This document shows positions 16,876 through 25,150 of a DNA stretch of 64,000 nucleotides, in pieces (the first letter of the stretch is position 1; every line of letters begins with the position of its first letter). The notes beneath the pieces were generated by a model. That model was given only the letters and a program-made list of their open reading frames with translations. It ran no database searches and was not told the DNA's origin. Origin of the DNA: Azospirillum sp. B21. Its GTDB lineage: Bacteria > Pseudomonadota > Alphaproteobacteria > Azospirillales > Azospirillaceae. Made by a program: the position numbers and the translations under genes. The stretch lies in assembly GCF_008364825.1 (NCBI RefSeq), contig NZ_VTTO01000001.1:62001-126000 (forward strand), given 5' to 3'.

Positions 16876-17784
16876 ATGACCGAAATCGCCCTCTTCGGCG
16901 CCATCGAGATCGGCCTCGTCTATGCGCTGGTCGCCATCGGCGTCTATCTGTCCTTCCGCATCCTGGACTTCCCCGACCTGACGGTCGACGGAAGCTTCCC
17001 GCTGGGCGCGGCCGTCTGCGCGGTGCTGCTGATCGCCGGCGTCAATCCCTGGCTCGCCAGCCTTTCCGCGGCGCTGGCCGGGGCGGTGGCCGGGCTGGTG
17101 ACGGCGACGCTGAACGTGCGCTTCAAGATCCTGCACCTGCTCGCCAGCATCCTGACGATGATCGCGCTGTTCTCCGTCAATCTGCGGGTGATGGGGCGGC
17201 CGAACGTGGCGCTGCTGATGCAGGACACGGTGCTGACCCCCTTCTACGGGCTGGGGATTCCGGACCATATCGTCCGTCCGCTGGTGGTCGGCGTCATCGT
17301 CGCGGTGGTGGTCCTGCTGCTGGCGCGCTTCCTGGCGAGCGAGTTCGGGCTGGCGATGCGGGCGACCGGCGTCAATGCCCGGATGGCGCGGGCCCAGGGC
17401 GTCGACACCGACGGCCATGTCTATGCCGGCATCGCGCTGTCGAACGGGCTGACCGGGCTGGCCGGCGCGCTCTTTGCGCAGACCAACGGCTTCGCCGACG
17501 TGACCACCGGCATCGGCACCATCGTGGTCGGTCTGGCCGCGGTGATCGTCGGCGAGACGGTGCTGCCCGCCCGCGCCCTGGCGCTGGCGCTGATCGGCTG
17601 CGTCGCCGGTTCGATCCTCTACCGCTTGGCGGTGCAGGTGGCGCTGTCGGCCGACAGCATCGGCCTTCAGGCCTCCGACCTCAATCTGGTGACCGCGGTG
17701 CTGGTCGCCGTCGCCCTGATCCTGCCGCGCCTGAAGGCCAAGGCGTCCCGCAGCGCTCCCCGCAACCCGAGTGCCGCCAAATGA
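16876..17784 (+). CDS. ABC transporter permease (PF02653-like)
   Basis: This is the inner-membrane channel subunit, 302 residues, with about eight to nine hydrophobic segments. The N-terminus IEIGLVYALVAIGVYLSFRILDFPDLTVDGSF is the typical first block of permeases paired with PF04392 binding proteins. EFGLAMRATGVNARMARAQGVDTD is the cytoplasmic coupling loop that contacts the ATPase. The start ATG at 16876 is inferred from this block; no strong ribosome-binding site is visible. The stop overlaps the ATPase start (ATGA). The upstream palindrome may lower or stabilise expression relative to the binding protein. Confidence 0.92.
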   Translation: MTEIALFGAIEIGLVYALVAIGVYLSFRILDFPDLTVDGSFPLGAAVCAVLLIAGVNPWLASLSAALAGAVAGLVTATLNVRFKILHLLASILTMIALFSVNLRVMGRPNVALLMQDTVLTPFYGLGIPDHIVRPLVVGVIVAVVVLLLARFLASEFGLAMRATGVNARMARAQGVDTDGHVYAGIALSNGLTGLAGALFAQTNGFADVTTGIGTIVVGLAAVIVGETVLPARALALALIGCVAGSILYRLAVQVALSADSIGLQASDLNLVTAVLVAVALILPRLKAKASRSAPRNPSAAK

Positions 17785-18578
17785 TCGTCGTCGAGGACAT
17801 CCACGTCACCTTCGGCCGCGGCACGCCGCTGGAGAAGCATGCGCTGCGCGGCATCGACCTGACCATCCCGGAGGGCGAGTTCGTCACCGTCATTGGTTCC
17901 AACGGGGCCGGCAAGTCGACCTTCCTCGGCTCGCTGGCCGGCGACGTGCTGGCGGAGCAGGGGCGCATCTCCATCGACGGCACCGACGTCACCCGCTGGG
18001 ACACGCCGCGCCGGGCCGGTCTGGTCGCCCGCGTCTTTCAGGACCCGATGGCAGGCAGCTGCGCCGCCCTGACCATCGAGGAGAATATGGCGCTCGCGGC
18101 CGCCCGCGGGCGCCGCCGCGGCCTGGGCCTCGCGCTGGGCAGCGACCGGCGGCGGGGCTTCCGCGACCGCATCGCCGAACTCGGCCTCGGGTTGGAAAAC
18201 CGGCTGCACGACCGCATGGGGCTGCTGTCCGGCGGCCAGCGTCAGGCTGTCAGCCTGCTGATGGCGACGCTGGCGGGCTCCAAGATCCTGCTGCTGGACG
18301 AGCACACCGCCGCACTCGATCCCGCCACCGCCGACTTCGTGCTGGACCTGACCCGGCGCATCGTCCGCGACAATCGGCTGACGACACTGATGGTCACCCA
18401 CTCCATGCGGCAGGCGCTGGACTATGGCGACCGCACGCTGATGCTGCACGAGGGCCGCGTCGTGCTCGACGTGGCCGGCGACGAGCGCGCCGGCCTGGAC
18501 GTCCCGCACCTGCTGGCGCTGTTCGCCAAGCAGCGCGGCGGGGTGGAGATCAGCGACGACAGCCTGCTGATCGGCTAG
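17781..18578 (+). CDS. ABC transporter ATP-binding protein
   Basis: This is the energising subunit of the importer, 265 residues. Walker A is GSNGAGKS, the Q-loop is in ARVFQDPM, the signature is LSGGQRQAVSLLMA, Walker B is ILLLDEHTAALDP and the switch His is in MVTHSMRQAL. Translation is coupled to the permease by the 4-nt overlap. The 3' end overlaps the convergent CPA2 antiporter gene by 4 nt (18575-18578), leaving no room for a terminator between them. Confidence 0.95.
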   Translation: MIVVEDIHVTFGRGTPLEKHALRGIDLTIPEGEFVTVIGSNGAGKSTFLGSLAGDVLAEQGRISIDGTDVTRWDTPRRAGLVARVFQDPMAGSCAALTIEENMALAAARGRRRGLGLALGSDRRRGFRDRIAELGLGLENRLHDRMGLLSGGQRQAVSLLMATLAGSKILLLDEHTAALDPATADFVLDLTRRIVRDNRLTTLMVTHSMRQALDYGDRTLMLHEGRVVLDVAGDERAGLDVPHLLALFAKQRGGVEISDDSLLIG

Positions 18579-20383
18579 GCATTGGCCTTCGACGTGGCTT
18601 CGCCATCCACATCGTCCTCCCGGTCGGCCTCGAACAGCGACTGAAGCTCCGCCGCGGCGTCGCGGGAACTTTGGATCAGCTTGGTCTCGTCATTGTGGAC
18701 GGCGTGTTGGCGGACCAGGGTGCGTTCGTCATGGGCGCGGAAGGTCTCGAGCGTCCGCGACACTTCCCCTTCCACCAGCCCCATCTGGCGCAGCACGTCG
18801 CCGGTTAGGCGCAGGCTGGAATCGAAGGTCTCTCGCACGATGTGGGTGACGCCGCGGTCCATCAGATGGTGGACATGGCGACGGTTGCGGGCGCGGGCGA
18901 AGACGGTCAGGTTGGGGAAATGGCGCTTCGCCATCTCCACCACGCGCAGCGACTGCTCCATGTCGTCCAGCGCCACCACCAGGATCCTGGCCTTGTCCGC
19001 TCCGGCTGCGCGCAGAAGCTCCACTCGGGCAGGATCGCCGTAATAGGCCTGGCTGCCGAACTTGCGGACGAAATCGACCTGGGCGGCGCTCTGCTCAAGC
19101 GCGGTGAAGGGAATGCCGCGCATCCGCAGAACGCGGCCGACCACCTGCCCCACGCGGCCGAAGCCGCAGATGATGACCCGCGGGTTGTCGTCAGGCGGCG
19201 AGTCGAAGGGCCGCTTGGGCTTCGCCGTCATCAGCCGCGGGGCGAGCCAGCGCTCCTCCGCCGCGAACAGGAAGGGGGTGGCCAGCATGGACAGGGTGAC
19301 CACCAGCATGGCGGCCGACGCCTGTTCCCCTGCCATCGTCCCACCGGCGACCGCCAGCCCGAACAGCACGAAGCCGAATTCGCCACCCTGGCTCAGCACC
19401 GTCGCCATCCGCATCGCGCCGGCCCAGGGCACCCCGGCGATGCGGGCCAGCACCAGCATCACCAGCGCCTTCACCATCAGCAACGCCAAGGCAAGGCCGA
19501 GGAAGCGGATCGGATGCTGGAGCAAGGCCGGGATGTCGGCGCCCATGCCTACGGAAACGAAGAACAGGCCGAGCAACAGCCCTTCGAACGGCTCGATATC
19601 GGCCTGCACCTCGTGCCGGTATTCGGAATCGGACAGCAACACGCCGGCCATGAAGGCGCCAAGCGACATCGACAGCCCGGCTTCCTGGATCAGCACGGCG
19701 GTGCCGATCACGATCAGCAGGGCGGCGGCGGTGAAGATCTCTGGCGCGCCGGCCCGGTCGACCGCGCGGAAGATCGGGCGCAGCAGATAGCGCCCGCCGA
19801 TCAGCACGACGACGATGGCGACCGCCGCCTTGCCGACCGCCAGCCATGCGCCGTCGGCCTGCGGCACGGTTCCGTTGCCCAGCAGGGGCAACAGCGCCAC
19901 CGCCGGAATGATGGCGAGATCCTGGAACAGCAGGACGGAAAAGGCATTGCGCCCCGACTGGTTGGCCAGCAGGCCGCGCTCCGCCATCATCGGCAGGGCC
20001 ATGGCGGTGGAGGACAGGGCGAAGCCAAAGCCGAGCACGACCGCCGTCGGCCAGGCAAGGCCCAGGACCAGGACGCACAATCCCGCGATGACCGCGCCAG
20101 TGACCGCAACCTGCGCCCCGCCCAGCCCCAGCACCGATTTGCGCATCACCCACAGGCGGGCCGGCCTCAGCTCCAGCCCGATCAGGAACAGCAGCATCAC
20201 GACGCCAAGTTCCGAGGCATGGGCGATCGCCGACACATTGGTGACCAGCCCCAGCCCCGCCGGCCCCACCGCGAGACCGGCGGCGAGATAGCCGAGCGGT
20301 GCCCCGAACCCGAACCTTTTTGCCACCGGCACCGCGACCACCATCGCCGCCAGCAGCACGACCAAAGTCACCAGCTCCGCCAT
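18575..20383 (-). CDS. CPA2-family cation:proton antiporter with TrkA-N domain (KefB/C-like)
   Basis: This inner-membrane monovalent cation/proton antiporter has 602 residues. The first 390 or so residues contain about twelve hydrophobic segments, including FALSSTAMALPMM and FQDLAIIPAVALLPL. A RCK/TrkA-N domain follows from about residue 395, with the Rossmann motif CGFGRVGQVVGRVL and acidic partner ALEQS. The C-terminus is charged (EADREDDVDGEA). It resembles the glutathione-gated potassium efflux proteins KefB/KefC; no separate KefF/KefG subunit gene is adjacent. Ion selectivity cannot be decided from sequence. Confidence 0.93.
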   Translation of the reverse strand: MAELVTLVVLLAAMVVAVPVAKRFGFGAPLGYLAAGLAVGPAGLGLVTNVSAIAHASELGVVMLLFLIGLELRPARLWVMRKSVLGLGGAQVAVTGAVIAGLCVLVLGLAWPTAVVLGFGFALSSTAMALPMMAERGLLANQSGRNAFSVLLFQDLAIIPAVALLPLLGNGTVPQADGAWLAVGKAAVAIVVVLIGGRYLLRPIFRAVDRAGAPEIFTAAALLIVIGTAVLIQEAGLSMSLGAFMAGVLLSDSEYRHEVQADIEPFEGLLLGLFFVSVGMGADIPALLQHPIRFLGLALALLMVKALVMLVLARIAGVPWAGAMRMATVLSQGGEFGFVLFGLAVAGGTMAGEQASAAMLVVTLSMLATPFLFAAEERWLAPRLMTAKPKRPFDSPPDDNPRVIICGFGRVGQVVGRVLRMRGIPFTALEQSAAQVDFVRKFGSQAYYGDPARVELLRAAGADKARILVVALDDMEQSLRVVEMAKRHFPNLTVFARARNRRHVHHLMDRGVTHIVRETFDSSLRLTGDVLRQMGLVEGEVSRTLETFRAHDERTLVRQHAVHNDETKLIQSSRDAAAELQSLFEADREDDVDGEATSKANA

Positions 20384-20484
20384 GTCCCCCGCCGTTCGTC
20401 TGTCACCGAGGGACTATGGCGCGATTGCCGCGGCCGGCACCAGACGCTTAACCGGCAGCCCGGCTATACCTTGTGTCTATTGAA

Positions 20485-21315
20485 TCACCGGACGGGGCTG
20501 GCCACACGGGAGGAACCGCGGGCCGCCCAGCGGGTCAGCAGCAGGATTGCCGCAACCACCGCGACATAGGCGATCATCTGCGCCTCGGTCGGACGGTCGG
20601 TATAGCCGACCAGTACATGCAGGGCCTGCCCAATCAGGCTGTTGTCGCGCAGGATGCCGGAACTGTCCCACAGGATGGTGCCGCCCGCCATCAGGATACC
20701 GGCCTGTGCTAGGAAATTGACCGCGGTGGCGGCCATGCCGGCTGCCAGCAGGGTCAGGAGCCATGTGGTTGTGGAGAAAAGGTGGCGCGTCGGGATCTGC
20801 ACCAGTCCGGCATAGAGGAGCACGGACACCAGGGCGCCCAGCGCCATGCCGCCCAGCCCCCCGGCGGCGACGGTGGCGATGCCGCCCTCCTCCGACGCCA
20901 GGATGCCGGTCAGGAACAGCACGACCTCCGACCCTTCGCGCAGAACCGCGACGCCGATGACGATCGCCAGCGCCGCCAGCGACTTCTCGCCGCTCCGCAC
21001 CGCATGGCCGACAGCCTTCATGTCGCGTGCCAGTTCGCGGCCATGCTGCGCCATCCAGGCATTGTGCCAGGCCAACATCACCACCGCGATCAGGAGAACG
21101 CCGGCATTGAACAATTCCTGCCCGGTGTCGGCGAACAGCGCGCTGATGGCATCGGCGAAGGCGGCGACGATGCAGGAGCCGACGATGCCGCTGACGATGC
21201 CGAGCGCGATCCAGCGCGCACGCCCGACAACCCCCTGGGTCGCCGCCAGCACGATGCCGACAATGAGGCCCGCTTCCAGGACCTCGCGGAATACAATGAT
21301 CAGACTGGCGAGCAT
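20485..21315 (-). CDS. FTR1-family high-affinity iron permease
   Basis: This is an iron permease of 276 residues with about seven membrane segments. Both REXXE iron-binding motifs are present: FREVLEAGL near residue 10 and LREGSEVVLF near residue 127. It lies 36 nt downstream of the cupredoxin-like gene on the same strand. In the four-gene FtrABCD systems the permease (FtrC) works with a cupredoxin (FtrB), a P19 protein (FtrA) and a ferredoxin (FtrD). Only the first two kinds are here, so the electron path is unclear. It is probably iron-regulated through the site at 21736. Confidence 0.93.
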   Translation of the reverse strand: MLASLIIVFREVLEAGLIVGIVLAATQGVVGRARWIALGIVSGIVGSCIVAAFADAISALFADTGQELFNAGVLLIAVVMLAWHNAWMAQHGRELARDMKAVGHAVRSGEKSLAALAIVIGVAVLREGSEVVLFLTGILASEEGGIATVAAGGLGGMALGALVSVLLYAGLVQIPTRHLFSTTTWLLTLLAAGMAATAVNFLAQAGILMAGGTILWDSSGILRDNSLIGQALHVLVGYTDRPTEAQMIAYVAVVAAILLLTRWAARGSSRVASPVR

Positions 21316-21351
21316 GGTCGTCTCCTGGGCTTCGGGGCGGTCAGGACCGCG

Positions 21352-21699
21352 TCACTCGGCGATCACGGCGCCCTGCGCCGTCGCTTCGTGGAACTCGCCG
21401 AAGAAGGGATAGCGCCCAGGCTTCAGAGGGCCGACCATCACCTTGATCTGCTTGCGCCCGCCGACGATCTTCTCGACCTTCATCTCGTTGCTTTCGAACT
21501 CCTCGGACGTGGCGTCCTGGTTGTCGACCAGCAGGGTCACGCGCTTGTTGGCGGGGATCTTCACCTCCGCCGGTTCGAATTTGTGGTCCTTGATGACGAT
21601 GGTGACCATGTCGTCGGCACGGGCCGCACCTGCCGGAACAAGCGCGGTGACGGTCAGGACGATGGCGCAGGCGGCGGAAAGCAGCGTGAGACGACGCAT
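21352..21699 (-). CDS. Periplasmic cupredoxin-like protein (FtrB/EfeO-Cup type)
   Basis: The 115-residue protein has a signal peptide (LTLLSAACAIVLTVTALVPAGAARA) and a single cupredoxin domain (VTIVIKDHKFEPAEVKIPANKRVTL, KPGRYPFFGEFHEA). The mature part has no cysteine, so a classical type-1 copper site is absent; retained His and acidic residues suggest a metal-binding role in iron delivery. It is the first gene of a two-gene unit with the FTR1 permease. Homologues act in ferrous iron oxidation or presentation to the permease; that role is inferred here. Confidence 0.88.
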   Translation of the reverse strand: MRRLTLLSAACAIVLTVTALVPAGAARADDMVTIVIKDHKFEPAEVKIPANKRVTLLVDNQDATSEEFESNEMKVEKIVGGRKQIKVMVGPLKPGRYPFFGEFHEATAQGAVIAE

Positions 21700-21735
21700 T
21701 CGCGGGGTACCTCGGCACTGGAAGGGCGTTGCTTG

Positions 21736-21750
21736 TGAAAATCATTCTCA
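21736..21750. promoter_or_regulatory. Candidate Fur box
   Basis: The 15-nt sequence TGAAAATCATTCTCA fits the 7-1-7 Fur consensus TGATAATNATTATCA with two differences. It lies 37 nt upstream of the cupredoxin start, where it would overlap the promoter of the iron-uptake pair. Confidence 0.6.
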
Positions 21751-21874
21751 CCGCTTCTACCGAGGGTCAAACAAAAGGCTCCCGCGGATGCTGCAACGCA
21801 CCTGCGACGGAAACGCGCATCCACCGTAGATGCGGCCGCCCATGCCCTTCACCGGATCACCCGTGACGACGTCG

Positions 21875-22321
21875 TTATTCGACCTCGGACGAGCCGGGAA
21901 ACCGCTCTAGCCCGTCGGTGATCTCATAGTAATCGGCCTTGCCCTCGACATAGCCGTGGCGGAGCGTCTTCAATCCGGTCGGCTGGTCCAGGCTGCCGGC
22001 GGCGATCTCGATCTCCAACCTGCCGTCGCCCTTCCAGAATAGGGAGGAACCGCAACGGCCGCAGAAGCCGCGCTCCGCGAAGTCCGACGAACGGTACCAC
22101 GTCAATGTTTCCGCCGCGTCGAAGACGACGGTGTCGCGCGGAACGGTTATGTAGGCGCCGATATGGCCGTGGAAGCGTCGGCACTGCCCGCAATGGCAGT
22201 TGACCACCCCGTCCGGCCGCTCGGCCAGCAGGAAACGCACGCCGCCGCACAGGCAGGCTCCGGACAGCGCCGGTCCCGGCTCGCCGACGACGCCTTCCCG
22301 TTCGTTCCCGCTGCCGCTCAT
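21875..22321 (-). CDS. GFA-family (CENP-V/GFA domain) protein
   Basis: This 148-residue protein has the GFA zinc-binding fold named after glutathione-dependent formaldehyde-activating enzyme. The metal-binding cysteines are in CLCGGVRF, NCHCGQCRRFHG and GFCGRCGSSLFWKG. Many members are not formaldehyde enzymes, so the activity is unknown. Its ATG overlaps the stop of a second GFA gene (22318-22321); the two proteins are clearly related and probably arose by tandem duplication. Confidence 0.9.
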   Translation of the reverse strand: MSGSGNEREGVVGEPGPALSGACLCGGVRFLLAERPDGVVNCHCGQCRRFHGHIGAYITVPRDTVVFDAAETLTWYRSSDFAERGFCGRCGSSLFWKGDGRLEIEIAAGSLDQPTGLKTLRHGYVEGKADYYEITDGLERFPGSSEVE

Positions 22322-22788
22322 GCCACGATCTCTCCCGTGCTGGTCCGCCGTTCGACGCCGTCGTCACCGATGTCGTAATAGGCTCCCTTGTGGTCGACAA
22401 AGATGTGCCGCTCCACCCGCAGGCCGGTCGCATCGTCCAGGCTTCCGGCAGTCACCGTGATGCGCGGTTCACCGTCCGCCGGACCCTGGCCCATTGCCTC
22501 CCAGAACAGCCCGGCACCGCAACACGCGCAAAAGCCGCGGTGTGCCCGACTTGAAGAGGCGTACCACGTCAGCGTCGCGTCGTTGAGCAGGCGCAACGCC
22601 GCACGCGGCGCACCGGTATAGGCCCCCACATGGCTGTGCTGGCGGCGGCACTGGGCACAATGGCAGAAGGAGATCGGTTCCGGCCGGACATCGATGGCAT
22701 AGCGCACGCCGCCGCACAAGCATCCGCCGGTCCAGACCCGATCCTCCTCCCTGCCTTGCTCCGTCGCGACGGTCGACGTGCCGGCCAT
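22318..22788 (-). CDS. GFA-family protein, tandem paralogue
   Basis: The 156-residue protein from the ATG at 22788 (MAGTSTVATEQ) has the same cysteine pattern as its neighbour: CLCGGVRYAID, FCHCAQCRRQHSHVG and GFCACCGAGLFWEA. The frame is open further upstream, but the chosen start lies 4 nt after the DUF1127 stop, consistent with one transcript of DUF1127, GFA and GFA. The central segment differs from the downstream copy (QGPADGEPRITV insertion), so the paralogues have diverged in the substrate-facing region. Confidence 0.88.
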   Translation of the reverse strand: MAGTSTVATEQGREEDRVWTGGCLCGGVRYAIDVRPEPISFCHCAQCRRQHSHVGAYTGAPRAALRLLNDATLTWYASSSRAHRGFCACCGAGLFWEAMGQGPADGEPRITVTAGSLDDATGLRVERHIFVDHKGAYYDIGDDGVERRTSTGEIVA

Positions 22789-22792
22789 GGGG

Positions 22793-23032
22793 TCAGCCCT
22801 GCCAGAAGGGCTTGTGAGCTTCCTGCTCCGCATCAGCACGGGAGATGCCGATGTCCGACAGCAGATGGTCGGGCAGAGCCTCCAGCGCCCGCCGCTGGCG
22901 CCGCCGCTCGCTCCAGGTCGCGAAGCGGTCGAACAGACTGATCATCCATTGACCGGCACCCTTGCTCTCCTGGGCCGGAGCGCGGTAGGGCAGATCGGTG
23001 CTGGAGAGGAAGGACTGCGTAACCTTTGCCAT
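22793..23032 (-). CDS. DUF1127 small protein
   Basis: This 79-residue protein carries the C-terminal DUF1127 signature: an Arg-rich helix (WSERRRQRRALEAL) followed by LPDHLLSDIGISRADAEQEAHKPFW. Small proteins of this family in alphaproteobacteria have been linked to RNA binding and to phosphate and carbon metabolism. The long N-terminal part (residues 1-35) is less conserved. It is the first gene of the unit containing the two GFA genes, and its promoter faces the LysR gene across 171 nt. Confidence 0.88.
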   Translation of the reverse strand: MAKVTQSFLSSTDLPYRAPAQESKGAGQWMISLFDRFATWSERRRQRRALEALPDHLLSDIGISRADAEQEAHKPFWQG

Positions 23033-23159
23033 GATCCGGTCTCCTCCGGGGAAAGGGAGCGGGGCATCCGCCTCGCCGCTCCGGTTCGTGTGTCTTGCTT
23101 GTGGAGTTGAGGATGGGGCAGAGGCCGCTTGCCGACAAACGACGGTTTCTCATAGAATC

Positions 23160-23176
23160 GATTAGCTGATCTAATC
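23160..23176. promoter_or_regulatory. Dyad with CTAAT half-sites between the LysR gene and DUF1127-GFA unit
   Basis: GATTAG (23160-23165) and CTAATC (23171-23176) form a perfect 6-bp dyad around CTGAT, 28 nt before the LysR start. The E. coli GcvA sites contain a CTAAT core, so this is a good candidate operator for the adjacent GcvA-like regulator. Confidence 0.55.
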
Positions 23177-23203
23177 CGAAGCCACTCACCGGTCCCTTCC
23201 CGC

Positions 23204-24091
23204 ATGTCCCGCCGCCTGCCCCCGCTGAATGCGCTGCGCGCCTTCGAAGCCGCCGCGCGCCATCTTTCCTTCACAAAAGCCGCGGACGAGCTGCATGTGA
23301 CGCAGGCCGCCGTCAGCCACCAGATCAAGGCGCTGGAGGAATGGCTCGGATTACCGCTGTTTCGCCGAATGAACCGGGCGCTGGCCTTGACCGAGGCCGG
23401 GCAGAGCTACCTGCCGCCGGTGCGCGAGGCGATGGACACCCTGTCCCAGGCGACCGACCGGCTGATCCGCGCCGACAGCAGCGGAACGCTGACCATCTCC
23501 ACCATGCCGAGCTTCGCGTCGAAATGGCTGGTGCCGCGGCTGATGCGCTTCCAAAAGCGCCATCCGGAAATGGATGTGCGGGTGCACAGCACCGCGCAGG
23601 TGGTGGATTTCGCCCGCCACGACGTCGATCTGGCGATCCGTTTCGGCAACGGCCTGTGGCCCGACCTGCGGGTGGAGCGCCTGCTGACGGAGGACATCTT
23701 CCCGGTCGGCCACCCGTCGCTGCTTGCCGGCGACCGCCCGCTGGTGAATCCGGAGGATCTGCGGCACCACACGCTTCTGCACGACGACTACAACATCTCA
23801 TGGGCGGTGTGGTGCCGGGCGGCGGGAATCGATGGCGTGGACACCGAGCGCGGCCTGCGATTCGACGATTCGTCCTTCACGCTGCAGGCGGCGATCAACG
23901 GACATGGTATCGCGCTGGCCCGCGGGGTGCTGGTGGCGGACGATGTCGCCGCCGGACGGCTGGTCCGCCTGTTCGAGGTGCGGCTGCCGGGAAGCCTCGC
24001 CTATTACGTGGTGGCGCCGCCGCATTACTTTTCCCGACCCAAGGTGAAGGCCTTCCGCGACTGGCTGTTCGAAGAGGCCGGGACCGGCTGA
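23204..24091 (+). CDS. LysR-family transcriptional regulator, GcvA-like
   Basis: This is a DNA-binding regulator of 295 residues. The N-terminal winged helix-turn-helix (LNALRAFEAAARHLSFTKAA, VTQAAVSHQIKALEEWLG, LFRRMNRALALTEAG) and the effector-binding domain (TISTMPSFASKWLVPRL, VDLAIRFGNGLWPDL, SLLAGDRPLVNPEDL, GHGIALARGVLVADDV) match the GcvA subgroup closely. It is divergent from the DUF1127-GFA genes, the usual position of a LysR regulator relative to its targets. The glycine cleavage operon in this window lies 30 kb away and has a riboswitch, so this protein need not control it. Confidence 0.9.
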   Translation: MSRRLPPLNALRAFEAAARHLSFTKAADELHVTQAAVSHQIKALEEWLGLPLFRRMNRALALTEAGQSYLPPVREAMDTLSQATDRLIRADSSGTLTISTMPSFASKWLVPRLMRFQKRHPEMDVRVHSTAQVVDFARHDVDLAIRFGNGLWPDLRVERLLTEDIFPVGHPSLLAGDRPLVNPEDLRHHTLLHDDYNISWAVWCRAAGIDGVDTERGLRFDDSSFTLQAAINGHGIALARGVLVADDVAAGRLVRLFEVRLPGSLAYYVVAPPHYFSRPKVKAFRDWLFEEAGTG

Positions 24092-24172
24092 AAGTCGCAG
24101 CAAAAGTCCTGCTTCGAGCCGTCGTCTTGAACGGCTTGCGGGCGTGCCGGACCGCTCCTATAGTCCGCGCCC

Positions 24173-25150
24173 ATGAGCGCGAACCCGTCCCCCGACACGG
24201 TCTTCCCGCACCGCCATCTCCTCGGTATCGAGGGGCTGCGGGCCGGCGAGATCACCCAGATTCTCGACCTCGCCGACGGCTATGTCGAGCAGAACCGCCG
24301 CCCCGTGAAGAAGTCCAGCCTGTTGGACGGCCGCACGCAGGTGAACCTGTTCTTCGAGAACTCCACCCGCACCCGCACCAGCTTCGAGCTGGCCGGAAAG
24401 CGGCTGGGGGCCGACGTCATCAACATGTCGACCGACAGCAGCTCGGTGAAGAAGGGCGAGACCCTGATCGACACGGCGATGACGCTGAACGCCATGCACC
24501 TGGACGCGCTGGTGGTTCGCCACGCCGATTCGGGCGCGGTGAAGCTGCTGGCCGACAAGGTCAACTGCTCCGTCATCAATGCCGGCGACGGACACCACGA
24601 ACACCCGACCCAGGCCCTGCTGGACGCGCTGGCCATCCGCCGCCGCCTCGGCCGGCTGGACGGGCTGATCGTGGCGATCTGCGGCGACATCCTGCACAGC
24701 CGCGTCGCGCGCTCCAACATCCACCTGCTGAACGCCATGGGCGCGCGGGTGCGCTGCGTGGCGCCGCCGACTCTGCTGCCCTCGCAGATCGAGCGGCTGG
24801 GCGTCGAGGTTCATCATTCGATGAAGACCGGCCTGCGCGACGCCGACGTGGTGATGATGCTGCGCCTGCAGACCGAACGGATGAGCGGCCAGTATGTCCC
24901 ATCCACCCGCGAGTATTTCTACTTCTACGGCCTCGATTACGAAAAGCTGGAGGTGGCGAAGCCCGACGCGGTCATCATGCATCCGGGTCCGATGAACCGC
25001 GGCGTGGAGATCGATTCGGAGGTCGCCGACGATCTCAAGCGCTCGATGATCCTCGATCAGGTGGAACTGGGCGTGGCCGTGCGCATGGCCGTGCTCGACC
25101 TGCTGACCCGCGAACGCCGCCAGTCCGACCTTGCGGGAGCCGCCCGATGA
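24173..25150 (+). CDS. pyrB: Aspartate carbamoyltransferase catalytic subunit
   Basis: PyrB joins carbamoyl phosphate and aspartate in pyrimidine synthesis. The 325-residue protein has the carbamoyl-phosphate motif [16 protein letters not shown], the mobile-loop Ser/Lys ([11 protein letters not shown]), [10 protein letters not shown], and the aspartate-site [12 protein letters not shown]. There is no pyrI nearby. The stop overlaps the start of the dihydroorotase-like gene (ATGA). In such operons the PyrB trimer forms a larger complex with an inactive dihydroorotase homologue. Confidence 0.97.
   Translation: MSANPSPDTVFPHRHLLGIEGLRAGEITQILDLADGYVEQNRRPVKKSSLLDGRTQVNLFFENSTRTRTSFELAGKRLGADVINMSTDSSSVKKGETLIDTAMTLNAMHLDALVVRHADSGAVKLLADKVNCSVINAGDGHHEHPTQALLDALAIRRRLGRLDGLIVAICGDILHSRVARSNIHLLNAMGARVRCVAPPTLLPSQIERLGVEVHHSMKTGLRDADVVMMLRLQTERMSGQYVPSTREYFYFYGLDYEKLEVAKPDAVIMHPGPMNRGVEIDSEVADDLKRSMILDQVELGVAVRMAVLDLLTRERRQSDLAGAAR

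Noticed and set aside
15703..17418. Open frame of about 570 codons on the minus strand
   Set aside because: Antisense to the ABC binding-protein and permease genes and runs through the palindromic repeat; no domain seen.
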